A DNA stretch of 64,000 bases. Source: Scalesia atractyloides (Eukaryota > Streptophyta > Magnoliopsida > Asterales > Asteraceae). A program made the translations under genes and the position numbers. Shown here in pieces: positions 45,960-57,300 of this stretch. Below the pieces are notes generated by a model. The model worked only from the letters and a program-made list of their open reading frames with translations, was not told the origin of the DNA and did no database searches. The stretch lies in contig CAMTDV010000013.1 in the NCBI GenBank assembly GCA_947069175.1, positions 26,353,857 to 26,417,856 on the forward strand, written 5' to 3'. Position 1 is the first letter of the stretch. The number at the start of each line of letters is the position of its first letter.

Positions 45960-46930
45960 CGGAAAACCGGTCTCATTAAACTCCATTATCCCAAACTGCA
46001 CCTTTACTCTAAACGATCACGATTTCCCTGTTGACCTCATTCCTATGAAGTTGGGAAGTTTTGACATTATAATCGGCATGGACTGGCTCAGCCAATATCA
46101 GGCTGAAGTAGTATGCCGTGAGAAGTTCATTCGCATTCCTCTTGCAGACGGTCAAACTCTACAAATCTTTGGAGAAACCCCTTCGAAAGGACTCAAGCTG
46201 ATGTCTTGTCTTCAAGCCCGAAAATATCTCCGCAAGAATTATGTAGCATTTCTAACCCACGTTGTCAAGAAGGGAGACAAAGAGAAGAAACTCGAAGATA
46301 TACCCGTAGTGAAAGAATTCCCGCAAGTTTTTCCCGACGACATCGCAGGACTTCCTCCCAAGAGAGAAGTCGAATTCCGCATCGACCTTATACCTGGCGC
46401 TACACCCGTCGCGAAATCTCCTTATAGGTTAGCCCCATCCGAGATGCAAGTGCTGGCCAGTCAATTGCAAGAACTGACCAACAAAGATTCATACGTCCTA
46501 GCTCATCGCCTTGGGGTGCACCTGTCCTGTTTGTAAAGAAGAAAGATGGGACCTTTCGCATGTGTATCGATTACAGGAAACTCAACAAATTAACGATCAA
46601 AAATCGCTATCCTTTACCTCGCATCGATGATCTTCTAGACCAACTCCAGGGTGCTTCTTGTTTTTCAAAGATCGACCTTCGTTCCGGCTATCACCAACTC
46701 AGAGTACATGAAGAAGACGTCCCAAAGACCGCCTTCCGAACTCGATATGGTCACTATGAATTCATGGTTATGCCATTTGGTCAACCAACGCTCCAGCCGT
46801 CTTCATGGACTTAATGAACAGAGTTTGCAAACCCTACCTTGATCGCTTTGTTATAGTCTTTATCGACGATATTCTCATTTACTCAAACTCTAAGACTGAT
46901 CATGAATGACACCTTCGACTCATCCTCACA
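45895..46930 (+). pseudogene. Ty3 protease end and reverse transcriptase
   Basis: Follows gag in another frame: FDIIIGMDWLSQYQAEV (end of protease), FPQVFPDDIAGLPP, IDLIPGATPVAKSPYR. RT blocks after a frameshift near 46530: CIDYRKLNKLTIKNRYPLPR, FSKIDLRSGYHQLRV, FMVMPFG, and after another shift near 46790 the catalytic FIDDILIYS (46861-46887). An in-frame TGA occurs about 20 bases further, at 46907. At least three lesions break RT. Confidence 0.92.
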
Positions 46931-46933
46931 CTC

Positions 46934-49129
46934 TTGAAGACCGAAAAGCTTTACGCTAAATTCTCCAAATGCGAATTTTGGTTAAAAGAGGTACAGTTCC
47001 TTGGTCATGTCGTCAATGACAAGGGAATTCATGTCGACCCCGCAAAGATCAAAGCAGTACAAGAATGGCAAGCGCCACGTACCCCAGCCGAAGTACGATC
47101 TTTCCTTGGGTTGGCTGGTTACTATCGTCGTTTCATATCGAATTTCTCTCGTATCGCTGTACCACTCACGGCTTTGACACATAAAGGAAGACCCTTCGCA
47201 TGGGGACCTAAACAAGAAGAAGCCTTCCAAACCCTTAAGCAAAAGCTTTGTGACGCTCCTATCCTCACACTCCCCGAAGGTTGCGATGACTTTGTAGTGT
47301 ATTGCGACGCATCAGGACAGGGATTCGGCTGTGTTTTAATGCAAAGGGGAAAAGTGATAGCCTACGCTTCTAGGCAGCTCAAAACTCATGAGAAGAACTA
47401 CACTACTCACGACCTAGAACTTGGAGCCGTTGTGTTCGCTCTTAAGATATGGAGACATTACCTCTATGGTACCAAGTGTGAGATTTACACTGACCACAAG
47501 AGCCTCCAACATATCTTTAACCAAAAGGAGTTGAATATGAGGCAACGAAGATGGGTCGAACTTCTTAATGACTACGACTGTGAAATTCGGTATCATCCTG
47601 GCAAAGCAAATGTGGTGGCCGATGCACTCAGTCGAAAGGGTTATGCGAACTCCATTCGCCTTCTATGTTCGCAAATCATGACCAACATCAAAGACCAAAT
47701 TCGAGAAGCTCAACATGTTTCCATAACAGAATACGACATACGCAATGAGTTATCTTGTGGAGCAGAACTTAAACTCGAAACGAAATCTGACGGCATTCTG
47801 TATTATCTAGATCGCATATGGATTCCTGATCACAACAACCTTCGCGATACTCTTATGAAAGAGGCTCACAAGACACGATACTCCGTACATCCGAGAGCCG
47901 ACAAGATGTATCAGGACCTTCGATACACCTACTGGTGGCCTGGCATGAAGAAGGATATTGCTGTTTTTGTTTCCAAGTGCCTTACCTGTTCAAAAGTGAA
48001 ATCTGAACACCAAAGACCCTCAGGACTTCTGGTCCAACCTGAAATACCCGTATGGAAGTGGGAAAATATAACCATGGACTTCATTACCGGGTTACCACGC
48101 ACTCCTGGTGGGTACGACACAATATGGGTAATCACTGATCGTCTTACAAAATCAGCTCACTTCATTCCGATTCGCGAAGACTTCAAAAATGAGAAACTAG
48201 CTCGCATTTACATCAGTGAAATCGTAAGCCGTCATGGTGTACCGTTAAGCATTATATCAGATCGTGATGGTCGTTTCACTTCACGAACATGGCAAGCTGT
48301 ACAAGCCGCTTTGGGTACACGATTAGATCTCAGCACCGCCTATCATCCCCAAACTGATGGTCAATCTGAACGCACCATTCAAACTCTTGAAGACATGCTT
48401 CGGGCATGTGTCATAGACTTCAAAGGGAACTGGGACGCTCACTTACCATTAGTTGAATTTTCGTACAACAACAGCTTTCATTCAAGTATCGGCATGGCAC
48501 CTTTCGAAGCATTATATGGTCGTAAGTGCCGATCACCAATATGTTGGCACGAGATTGGAGAAGCTCAAATCACCGGTCCAGAATTAATACAAGAAACAAC
48601 TGACAAGATTCATCAAATCCGAGACAACCTTTTAGCGGCACAAAGTCGTCAAAAGAGCTATGCTGACAAGCGACGAAAGCCCTTGGAGTTTAACGTTGAC
48701 GATCAAGTACTTTTAAAAGTATCGCCGTGGAAGGGAGTAGTTCGTTTCGGCCAAAAAGGCAAGCTAGCACCACGTTACGTAGGTCCTTTCAAGATACTCG
48801 AAAGGGTAGGACCTGTAGCCTACAAGCTTGACCTACCGGAGGAACTCAACAGAATTCATCCCACATTCCACGTATCGAACTTGAAGAAGTGCCTCGCCGA
48901 TGAAAATCTCCATATTCCTCTAGAAGACATTCAAGTCGATGAATCTATGCATTTTATTGAAAGACCAGTAGAAATTATGGACTTCGGGGAAAAACGTTTA
49001 AGAAGAAGCCGCATCCCAATTGTCAGGGTACGCTGGGAGTCGAAACGAGGACCTGAGTTTACTTGGGAACGTGAAGACTCAATGCGCGAGAAATACCCAC
49101 ACCTTTTTCCTGTAACTACCACTACTTAA
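46934..49129 (+). CDS. Ty3 RT end, RNase H, integrase and chromodomain-like ORF
   Basis: An intact 731-codon stretch: RT end (FLGHVVNDKGIHVDP), RNase H (VVYCDASGQGFGCVL and EIYTDHKSLQH), integrase zinc-binding HHCC (HKTRYSVHPRADKMY through CLTC), integrase core residues in MDFITG, SDRDGRF and HPQTDGQSERT, a GPFKILERVGPVAYKL region, and a chromodomain-like tail ending in RWESKRGPEFTWEREDSM, typical of Tekay/Del chromoviruses. Chromodomains steer integration to heterochromatin. The ATG at 46934 is internal to the normal polyprotein, so this is the surviving downstream part and not a separate gene. Confidence 0.93.
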   Translation: MKTEKLYAKFSKCEFWLKEVQFLGHVVNDKGIHVDPAKIKAVQEWQAPRTPAEVRSFLGLAGYYRRFISNFSRIAVPLTALTHKGRPFAWGPKQEEAFQTLKQKLCDAPILTLPEGCDDFVVYCDASGQGFGCVLMQRGKVIAYASRQLKTHEKNYTTHDLELGAVVFALKIWRHYLYGTKCEIYTDHKSLQHIFNQKELNMRQRRWVELLNDYDCEIRYHPGKANVVADALSRKGYANSIRLLCSQIMTNIKDQIREAQHVSITEYDIRNELSCGAELKLETKSDGILYYLDRIWIPDHNNLRDTLMKEAHKTRYSVHPRADKMYQDLRYTYWWPGMKKDIAVFVSKCLTCSKVKSEHQRPSGLLVQPEIPVWKWENITMDFITGLPRTPGGYDTIWVITDRLTKSAHFIPIREDFKNEKLARIYISEIVSRHGVPLSIISDRDGRFTSRTWQAVQAALGTRLDLSTAYHPQTDGQSERTIQTLEDMLRACVIDFKGNWDAHLPLVEFSYNNSFHSSIGMAPFEALYGRKCRSPICWHEIGEAQITGPELIQETTDKIHQIRDNLLAAQSRQKSYADKRRKPLEFNVDDQVLLKVSPWKGVVRFGQKGKLAPRYVGPFKILERVGPVAYKLDLPEELNRIHPTFHVSNLKKCLADENLHIPLEDIQVDESMHFIERPVEIMDFGEKRLRRSRIPIVRVRWESKRGPEFTWEREDSMREKYPHLFPVTTTT

Positions 49130-49147
49130 ATTTCGGGACGAAATTTC

Positions 49148-49163
49148 TAAAAGTAGGGGATAC
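49148..49163 (+). other. Polypurine tract of the Ty3 element
   Basis: The purine-rich AAAAGTAGGGGATAC lies directly before the 3' LTR. It is the expected primer for plus-strand synthesis. Confidence 0.85.
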
Positions 49164-51799
49164 TGTAACATTTGTCAAAAAACGGGTTTTCGAAACCCGC
49201 TTCGTTTAATAACCGAACAATCAGTTTTAAATTTTTGTTGTTCATTTATGGCTTATTTTAATTTTAAACGATACATATTTAATAAACAAATTAGATGATT
49301 TAAATTATAATTGAGAAAAAATAAAAATAAATTAATTAAAAAGGAAAACCGGCTGCCGGGAGTCGAACCCGGGTCAGCCGGAAATCCCCCAAATACTTAA
49401 CCTTCACACCATCAACCGCTCCGCCACTTTGATTTTCTGATATCATATTGAATCAATTAATTCAAATAATAAGGCACGGAAGTCAAATCAGTCAAAAACG
49501 CGCCCAAATAGCAGTCGTCGGAAATCCCGACGACTTCGCCAATAATTTACGTTTCCGTTCAAGATAACCGAAGAATTAACTCTAACGACGGTTATAACCG
49601 ACGTCTGAACCCGCGACATCAGTCGTAACCGCCGGAGAACGGCTGACTTCGAATTGAGACCGAATTCAGACCCCATACATCTCGATACTACCCTATAAAT
49701 TCACCCACAATTCACCGAAAACTTTTTCGCTCACAAATCGCACCTTTTCTCGACAAAAATTCAATCGCCGGAAAAAAAACTGTAAGTCGCCGGAAAACCG
49801 AGACTCACATCCACACGGTAATTCTTTCAACCCTTTCTGTTTCAATCATTCGAATAATCTGTCACTAACACAACTCCACCATCAGAAGCAATCCCAGTCA
49901 ACGTTCGTCGAAATCCCCACCTTCGCCGGAAATTTTCTGAAACTTCCGAAATCACACTGAGAGCTGGTATGATCTTTCCAACTCCTATTAAACTTTAATT
50001 AAGTATCTCAACTTCGTAATAACCGAACAGAATTTGTTAATTGATGTCGACAGCCGGAGTTCACTTTCAGAACCGACGGACTCTGCCGGAATTCTGTGAA
50101 CAACGCTGATCGGTATATCTTTTTCCCCCAAACCCTTTCCATTCGTTACCTTTAAGTTACTTATAAAGTTTAAAAACCAGATAAGGCATAAACCAGACCA
50201 AACAGTCGGACCTTATTTTTCTGGGTAAAATCTAACGAAGAAGACGAAGTCGGATTGTATCATAAGATTAATTAAAATCGGTTTTATAAACGGGTTAGAC
50301 ACACAGTCCAGCGATGGACTGTGTGCACACATAACACCTGCGACGCGAGTTCGAATCCTGTCCCAGCTTTACTCGCTCGAAATAAAAATTTGCCTTTTTA
50401 ACTGAACCGGGTTGACTCACAGTCCACGTTAAGTATAATAAAAACCGAGTTAATAACCAGGTGAGACACACAGTCCAACGGTGGACTGTGTGTACGCTAA
50501 CCCACAGGTCCCGGGTTCGAGACCTGTGGTCAGCACCGGTCCGATACGTTTAAAATCTTTTTAAAAATAAATAATTTTCGGATTAAATTAAATAGTATAT
50601 AAGCATAATTAAAAACAGAATTATTTCGGGTTAGATACGTAGCTCAGTTGGTAGAGCTGCGTGCACGCGTACGGGAGGTCACCGGTTCGAACCTCACTCA
50701 GTGCAACAATATAACCGACCGAACCGGTCAACGGTCAACGGTCTCGGTCAACGGTCAAAGTCAACATTTTTTTATTTATTTTTATTTATTTATTTAATTT
50801 AAAAATCAATTAAAATACTTAAAAATAACGTTTTCAAAGTTAGAAAGTAGCCTTAAACTCACAAAATTATACCCAAAAATCTTATTAAAATAGTTAATAA
50901 AATCCACATACTTACCGACCTTTTCGTTATTTATTTGGTTAGTTATCTCTCGTCGATCAATCCCCTAAACTCGTGCGCATTCAACATCTTCAAACAAACG
51001 CACCCAATGTGAGTGAATCTCTACCAATTCCCCATTTTAATCACATTTTAGGGTGTATCATGTGTCGTTATTTATTTATTATAATTAAACGTTTGTGCAT
51101 CCATCATGTTCATGATCAAATGTGTATTCAATGTGTATCCATTGTTTGTGTGGTTGAAGTTAGATTAATTTTATCATTTCAGTACATACATTTCATAGGC
51201 CGCCGCTCCCCATTACCTATGAGCGTGAGCTGTTCCCCATTACCTATGAGCGTGAACCAGGCGTTGCCAACATAAGATCGGCTCCGTTTTTTTGAGCCTT
51301 GATCTCACATACATTAGCATAGGCCGTCCGTTCCCCATTACCTATGAGCGTGAACGGGACGTTGCCAACATATACATTGTCATTCTTATTTCATGTTTAA
51401 GCAAGGTGGTTTGTGATCGTTATGTATACATACATTTGTTCATATATGATTATTGCACAATTTTTCCTAAATAAATTACAATAATGAATTGATAACAAAT
51501 GTTTTTAACAAGGTTTACTCGCCAACTTTTGTTGACCCAAAATTTCCCATTTTTACACATGATACAGGTGATCAAGTTGAAGCAAGAAACATATAGAGCG
51601 GCTTAGAAGAATAAACCAGTTTAGATTATGGATTTATTTTAGTTAATTTTTCCTTTCCTTGTATTGTATGAATTTGACGTGGAACATTGAAATGTAATTT
51701 GGATTTAATAAATATGAAACATATTAGTAAACATCATGAGCTTTGGTGATAACCCAATTATGCCCCGACTCTTATTCCGCTGCGGGTCGGGGTGTGACA
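49164..51799 (+). repeat. 3' LTR of the Ty3 element
   Basis: 2636 bp. All four tRNA-like modules are kept, with the A and B boxes of module 3 unchanged (TAGCTCAGTTGG at 50640-50651, GGTTCGAACC at 50684-50693). Differences from the 5' LTR are mostly C/T or G/A transitions, as expected from methylated-cytosine decay, plus a few one-base indels. Confidence 0.96.
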
Positions 51800-52049
51800 T
51801 CAGCAGAGAGTTTGTCATATCAGCCAGCTCCAAATCATAAATATCAAAATTTAAATAATTGGCCACGACGGCAATCAAGCTCGACTTCCCGGTCCCAGAC
51901 GGATCGTACAACAAGTACGTTTCTTCCATGCCTTTCCAACTCTCTGGTAATACTCTCTCCGTTCAGCAAAGCGATTCAAATCGTTCATAATATTCTCCTT
52001 GATGTCAGCATCCATTGCCAGCGTGGCAAACGTCGCCGGATGATCCAGA

Positions 52050-52482
52050 TGTAAGATTAAATATATTTATAATATTTAATCATGTAGCCTCTATAATCAT
52101 TTATATTATATTAGATCAAAATATACTAAACCTATTATATATTAGTTGATAATTATTGATGGACCATATTACCCTTATTAACTAATTAGGGTTTCCTTCT
52201 GGATGTATATATAAGGAGATGATTAAAGAGGTTTATGATAGACATTTGCTCATAACATCATCATCATCATCGTCCCACATCTCTCTCTCCATAACCAAAA
52301 CCGAATTTATCCCTAGTTCGGTTATCACCATCATAATCTTACACCCTAAGGAGGAACCGGATCACACTGACAAAAATATCGAACTCCATGGCTGTGTCTC
52401 TGGCTGGATTTCTGCTGGTCTGTCTGCTGTCACAGGTATTTTATACAGGTTTTCTATTATGTTTAAACAGAACTGATCAACA
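52050..52482 (+). mobile_element. Short solo LTR at the AAA-ATPase pseudogene end
   Basis: TGTAAGATTAAAT...GATCAACA, 433 bp, with a perfect 5-bp TSD CCAGA (52045-52049 and 52483-52487). A TATA box (TATATATAAGG) is near 52206. It separates the LDHPATF-coding end of the AAA fragment from sequence with no recognisable AAA coding, so the gene was probably already truncated there. Confidence 0.88.
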
Positions 52483-52487
52483 CCAGA

Positions 52488-53244
52488 CTCATTAGTGAGT
52501 GTGTGAGTTAGCGGTTTTTAGAATAAAAAGAAACTTTTGAGTTATCTCTTTCATTAATAAGATCAATAATTTAATGGATTGCTTACATGTATTTGTAATT
52601 ATTTGTCTTCGTTAAAAGAAGATGAGTAGATATTTTTATAGAGGTTTATTATTCGGGTTTTGAATTACTGTGCTTCAACGTTTCACGAGGGTCTATAAAC
52701 AAACTCTTGACATCCTTAGTTTCTTTCAGTGAGATCTTTATTTCTCTCAACAGCCCATTCCTTGATAACTTTTGGACTTTGCTTGACCTTAGCAGAGCCC
52801 GGATTCAATGCCTGCTTTTGGTTAACATCGGGACATCTTTTTAAGCCTCCAAATATTCCCTATTTCAGGCCTGATTAACGGCCCAGCACATCAAATGAGT
52901 TAAGGCCCAATTATCTTGTAACCGGCCACAGGCATCAAAATTGTACAGCCCATCATGGTGATATATTTTCAGGCCCACTCACTATCCATAATCATTGTCT
53001 TATCCTAGTTCCGAGTGTGCACTATTGAGTTATGCACCACTTTTAGGTTAAGAACAAATGTGTAGTTCTTGCTCTTTATAATTATTCTATGACAAAGAGA
53101 AGGAAAAGAAATTAAGAAGAATGAACTATCGACTAAGGGTCAGTGCAAGTATGAGTTCATACTTTATCTCTCTGATATAGGTTCATTTATTCAGAAGTGT
53201 ATATAAAAATTTTATGTCCTTAACCAATAGGGGAACTATGGTGC

Positions 53245-53248
<4 letters not shown>
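52488..53248. other. Intergenic region with an inverted copy of the 23.8-25.4 kb blocks
   Basis: 52560-52700 matches 25300-25440 inverted (shared GTTTATAGACCCTCGTGAAA, GAAGACAAATAATTA on the minus strand). 52740-52990 matches 23790-24010 inverted (GGCCGTTAATCAGGCCTGAA, CCAAAAGCAGGCATTGAAT). No coding potential is recognised. Confidence 0.65.

Positions 53249-53308
<60 letters not shown>
53249..53308. repeat. (AT)n microsatellite
   Basis: About 30 uninterrupted AT dinucleotides, at the downstream end of the SINE-like sequence that follows. Confidence 0.97.
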
Positions 53309-53311
<3 letters not shown>

Positions 53312-53565
53312 CGGTAAGCTACACTCTTCAAATCAGAGAGTCCCATGTTGCCCCATTTTTGCCAGACTATGTATCAGGTCCATGCTGGCTTCAAAGTTTG
53401 GTTTTTTTGGGCGTTCCCCCAGGAAACTGTACCGCCGGCTGTCACTTGACAGTCGTTGTGCCACCACAACAACAGAACTCTCTGGCGTAACACACAGTAG
53501 GACGAAAACCGGTTGGGCTCGGGAATCGAACTAGCAACCTTACACAAGACCTAGTCCAAATTCTT
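53309..53565 (-). mobile_element. SINE-like sequence
   Basis: On the minus strand a B-box-like AGTTCGATTCCC (about 53537-53526) follows a weak A-box-like segment. The unit continues through GC-rich sequence and ends at the (AT)n run, as SINE tails can. The A box is poor, so SINE identity is tentative. Confidence 0.4.
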
Positions 53566-53887
53566 CATTGCCTATATTCACCCTGATATGACACAAATAA
53601 AAATTGAACTTGTGTCTCTAGGTCACAATTAAGGGGATTGCAATTATATTTAAAGTGTCTTTTCTTTTGTGAAGTTCATTTCCCCGTATTTCTATTTATT
53701 TTGTTTTGTAAATATTTAGTTATTCATAATTAGGGTGAGATTGGTGGTTAACTTTATGTTGATGATAAAATTTGTATCGTCTACATATATATTTGTTACA
53801 CTGGTTATTTGTTTTAAGTTGATGATAAAATTTGTATTGTGTAGATATATATTTGTTACACTGATTATTTGTAGGTCAGTATGTATG

Positions 53888-54215
53888 CTATTTTTTTTAC
53901 GACCAACTAATCACCGAATAAATATTATGGGATGCCCTCAATCGAGGAAATGCATCTTCTCCTCTATAACGGTCAAAGTTGGATACATACCCGAGCCACC
54001 AAGCTACAAGTTCCTTGGAAAACCTGGCCGCCCGAAGGCCACTACAGTAAACCCGGTTCAGCTCGGTTACGAACTGGCGATCTCCAGAAAGGCCTAGTTC
54101 TAAACTTCATTTTCACCACCAATATCATTCAAAGTGATGTTAGTGGAAGTTGAACTTGGAACCTCAAGGAGAGTAACCAAGTTACTGACCACTAGACCAA
54201 CTTGTCAGGACGTGA
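53888..54215 (-). mobile_element. tRNA-derived SINE
   Basis: On the minus strand an A box, TGGTCTAGTGGT, near the 5' end (about 54205) and a B-box-like AGTTCAACTTCC about 40 bp on (near 54150) form a Pol III internal promoter. The body ends in TTAGTTGGTCGTAAAAAAAA (about 53912-53891). Length of about 325 bp and the A tail fit a plant SINE. I could not fix the target duplication. Confidence 0.7.
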
Positions 54216-54375
54216 CACTACGTCTCTAGTTGCATGCCTTTATTTATAGCTTATCATTTTCCTATATTTTTAAACTTCATTGTCCATGTCTTTGTTTTGT
54301 CTAATTTGATAGTGTCTAAGATTCGATACTTCAATTTCTACCTTTACGTCTTTTCGGTTTGAACTGATATATAGT

Positions 54376-57300
54376 CAGTGACGGATCTAGAAAATTACTT
54401 AAGGAGCAACGTTTCAAAAAAAAAATTTAACGTAATTCATAGAATGTAAACGAAACAACGATAGTAGCGCGGTAATAAATAAATTTAAACATGTACCTAA
54501 ATGATTCTCCTCTTCGGTTTTTGAAAGCTTGAAACCGGGCATGACATCCTCTTCTTTTACTTTACAAAAACTTTCTTTTTCAACAGCACAAATTAGAGCA
54601 CTGTTCAAATACTCATCACCCATCCGATTGCGCAAATCCGTCTTGATAAGCTTCATTTTAGAAAACATCTTTCAACGGTTCCGGTTGCAACCGATAAAAA
54701 CAGTGCTAGCTTCAATGTTCGATAAACCAAAGGAAAAGTTTCATTTTTCCCAGTTTCCACCATTACACGAGCAAGGCCATTCAGTCCACTCAAATTTGCA
54801 AATTTATCATTTTCCTTTGAAGTGTAATAAAAGGTCGAAAGATCACCCGCAAAGCACCTCTTTCTTCTTTATTAAAGTCATTCGGATACATCTCAGAAAA
54901 CTTCACTATCTTAGATATGTCAAATTTAGCAAACGAATTACAAGGATTTAGACCCGACATATTTTCTATCAAACTAGTTGAGACTTCACTAAATCGGCTT
55001 CCAATTTCTTGAAGTTGCATATCCAAAACCGTATTAAAAACCTCAACTTCAAAATGATGTCGGTTAGTAATGACATACTTTCGGTTTCTTTTATTACCAT
55101 AACTTTCCGCCATATCTAACATCTGTTGTTTTTTTCACAAAAAGATGTCACGTTTGCCAACGTCTTTTCAAACCCATTTTGTCTTAGATGATTCAAAGCT
55201 CGTTTTGTCCCGCTTATCAAATGAGATGCTTCTAACAAGTCTTAACTATTTTTTTGAAGATGTTTTGATAGAACATTTGTAAGGCCTAAGATATCATCAA
55301 CAAGTGTATGTAAAATACAAATTCATGACTCTCAAAATATGATAGAATACCTGACGCATTGGATCATTGTTGAAAGGTTTCTCCATCTTCTTTATTAAAG
55401 TAAGTACCTCAACAATTTCCAGAAATAATTTCAAGAAACTTATGATGGTTCTATGATGAGAACCCTATTGTGTATCTCCGAGTCGGGCAAGGGAAACCTC
55501 TTGGTTTAATCCTTTTCCTGTGTTAATTTCACCCGCTAGAATTTCGTTTTCCACTCTCTCTTTTTTTGCCTCCAACATCTTATCTTTTCTTTTGCAAGAA
55601 GCACCAACCTATTAACAGTCATGTCAAGAGTTTCATAAAATTCTTTAACACCATCAAGCTTTTTTGCTACAACCACAATCACTAACTGAAGTTGATGAGC
55701 AAAGCAATGTATGTAATGTGCTGATGGATTGTCTTTCAGAATTAAAGCTTATAATCCATTAAACTCTCCCCGCATGTTGCTTGCACCATCATAACCTTGA
55801 CCCTGATCTGTTTAAACAAAAACAAACAAAAATACAATCATACGACATATAATCTTTATTATAGTTTATGTAATGAAATTATAAAAATAACTTACTTGAT
55901 CTCTGCTCAGCTGGTTATCGGCTATTAAAGACACAATGGCTTCTTTAAGATTTAAAGAATATGTATTCTTCACATGAGCAACTCCAATTAAACTCTCTTT
56001 AACAACTCCGACCCTATCGACATATCTCACCACTACGGCCATTTGTTCCTTTAAGGACACGTCGCTAGACTCATCTACTAACAAACACAAAAACATCTTC
56101 TTTAATTTCTTCACAAAGCATTTTGGTTACTTCTTTCGCATAGCAATCGACAATCTCTTTTTGAATCGATGGAGCCGTCAACTTATTATTCTTTTTGGCC
56201 TTCCCTAAAGTGTACTTACCAATATCTGGGTTGTTCACACTAATCAACTTTAAAACCGAAAGAAATACACCTTTATAAAGAGACTTTTCAGATTCGTCAT
56301 GACCACGAAACGGTAAACTATTTTCTAAACAAAATCTAGCACTACGAACAGAACCCATTAATCTATACCGATTTCCAATCCTTCTTTCCTTGTTAAGCCT
56401 TTTTTCATGCGCATCATAGGATCGCTTTTGGTTCAAGAGATTTTCACATTTTTATGCCGCCTTATTATGTATACTATTAAGTAACCCAACATGTTCTTTT
56501 AAGACACCCGGTTTACTCCAATTACAAAAGCCTCCACTTACAAAAGTCTCTCTTCCACCTTTATTACCAACACTTTCAATAAACAAGTAACAACATAAAC
56601 AATATGCTTTTTCTTGTTTAGTGCTATATACTCCAACCAATGATATTTATTAAACCATTTAACATTAAAACGTCTCCGACCACTAGAATAGTTTGTCCAT
56701 TTAAAGTCATGACCTCGTGGTTGAAAAGCCTTTTTAACAAGATACGCTCTTCTTGTGTCGTCTATTTGATTTGGATGATAACTAGTAATAGGTGGTTTAT
56801 CGGAGGGATCCGAAGGAAGATCATTCAATTCGATATTGTTTCGTGTTGAAGCCGAAGTAAAAATTGGACTCGGAGTTGGACTGATATCTTCATTTTCTTG
56901 CATATTAATATCATTATTTGAACTTGGACCAGTATCTTCATTTTCTTGCTTATCATCAACAATATCTGAACTTTGAGTTGGACCCAAATCATCATTTTCT
57001 TGGAATTTTCGTTTAAAAAGACTACTAATGAGAGTTTGTTTTTTCATCTTTCAACTTCCAAATTCCCTAATTTTATAAGACAAATAAATTAAACAATAAG
57101 CATAACTAAACTACAACATATTTTTAAGCATAACTAACACATAAAAGACTGATTTACAACCTAAACAAAAACACAAATAAATCAGTCCTATTGTATAAAT
57201 GAAACACCTAATTCAACAAAAACCCCAACCTATTAGATATAATGTGTGTGTATACACAAATACCTATATATAGTAAGGAAAAAAAAGCATATCACTATTT

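Larger units (their letters stand above)
41012..51799 (+). mobile_element. Tekay-like Ty3/gypsy chromovirus, nearly complete
   Basis: 10.8 kb with LTRs 41012-43646 and 49164-51799, PBS 43650-43665, gag, protease, RT, RNase H, integrase and a C-terminal chromodomain-like region, then a PPT. The order PR-RT-RH-INT defines Ty3/gypsy. By eye about 30 differences separate the two LTRs over about 2636 bp (roughly 1%), so insertion is recent. The TSD is TCAGC on the right (51800-51804); the left copy reads TCA-C, explained by a one-base loss. This fits the AAA-ATPase reading frame on both sides. Frameshifts in gag and RT suggest it cannot move by itself. Confidence 0.96.
40363..52049 (-). pseudogene. 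BCS1-like AAA-ATPase pseudogene
   Basis: Encodes the AAA module of plant BCS1-like, membrane-anchored AAA-ATPases (At2g18193 type). On the minus strand: LDHPATFATLAMDADIKENI (about 52047), then a degenerate Walker A, DPSGTGKSS, where the family has GPPGTGKSS, then NYLNFDIYDLEL. After the Ty3 element come LLLATANRSILVVEDIDCS (Walker B), an intron of about 120 bp (donor near 40870, acceptor near 40750), FLNFIDGLW, HPGRMDVHINMS and a Glu/Lys-rich tail. Defects: frameshift before Walker A, in-frame TAA after LWSSCGD, frameshift near 40580, and two LTR insertions. The N-terminal membrane part is absent. Confidence 0.9.

Noticed and set aside
53949..54153. Open frames over the SINE at 53888-54215
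   Set aside because: They lie antisense to a Pol III-type repeat with A and B boxes and an A tail.
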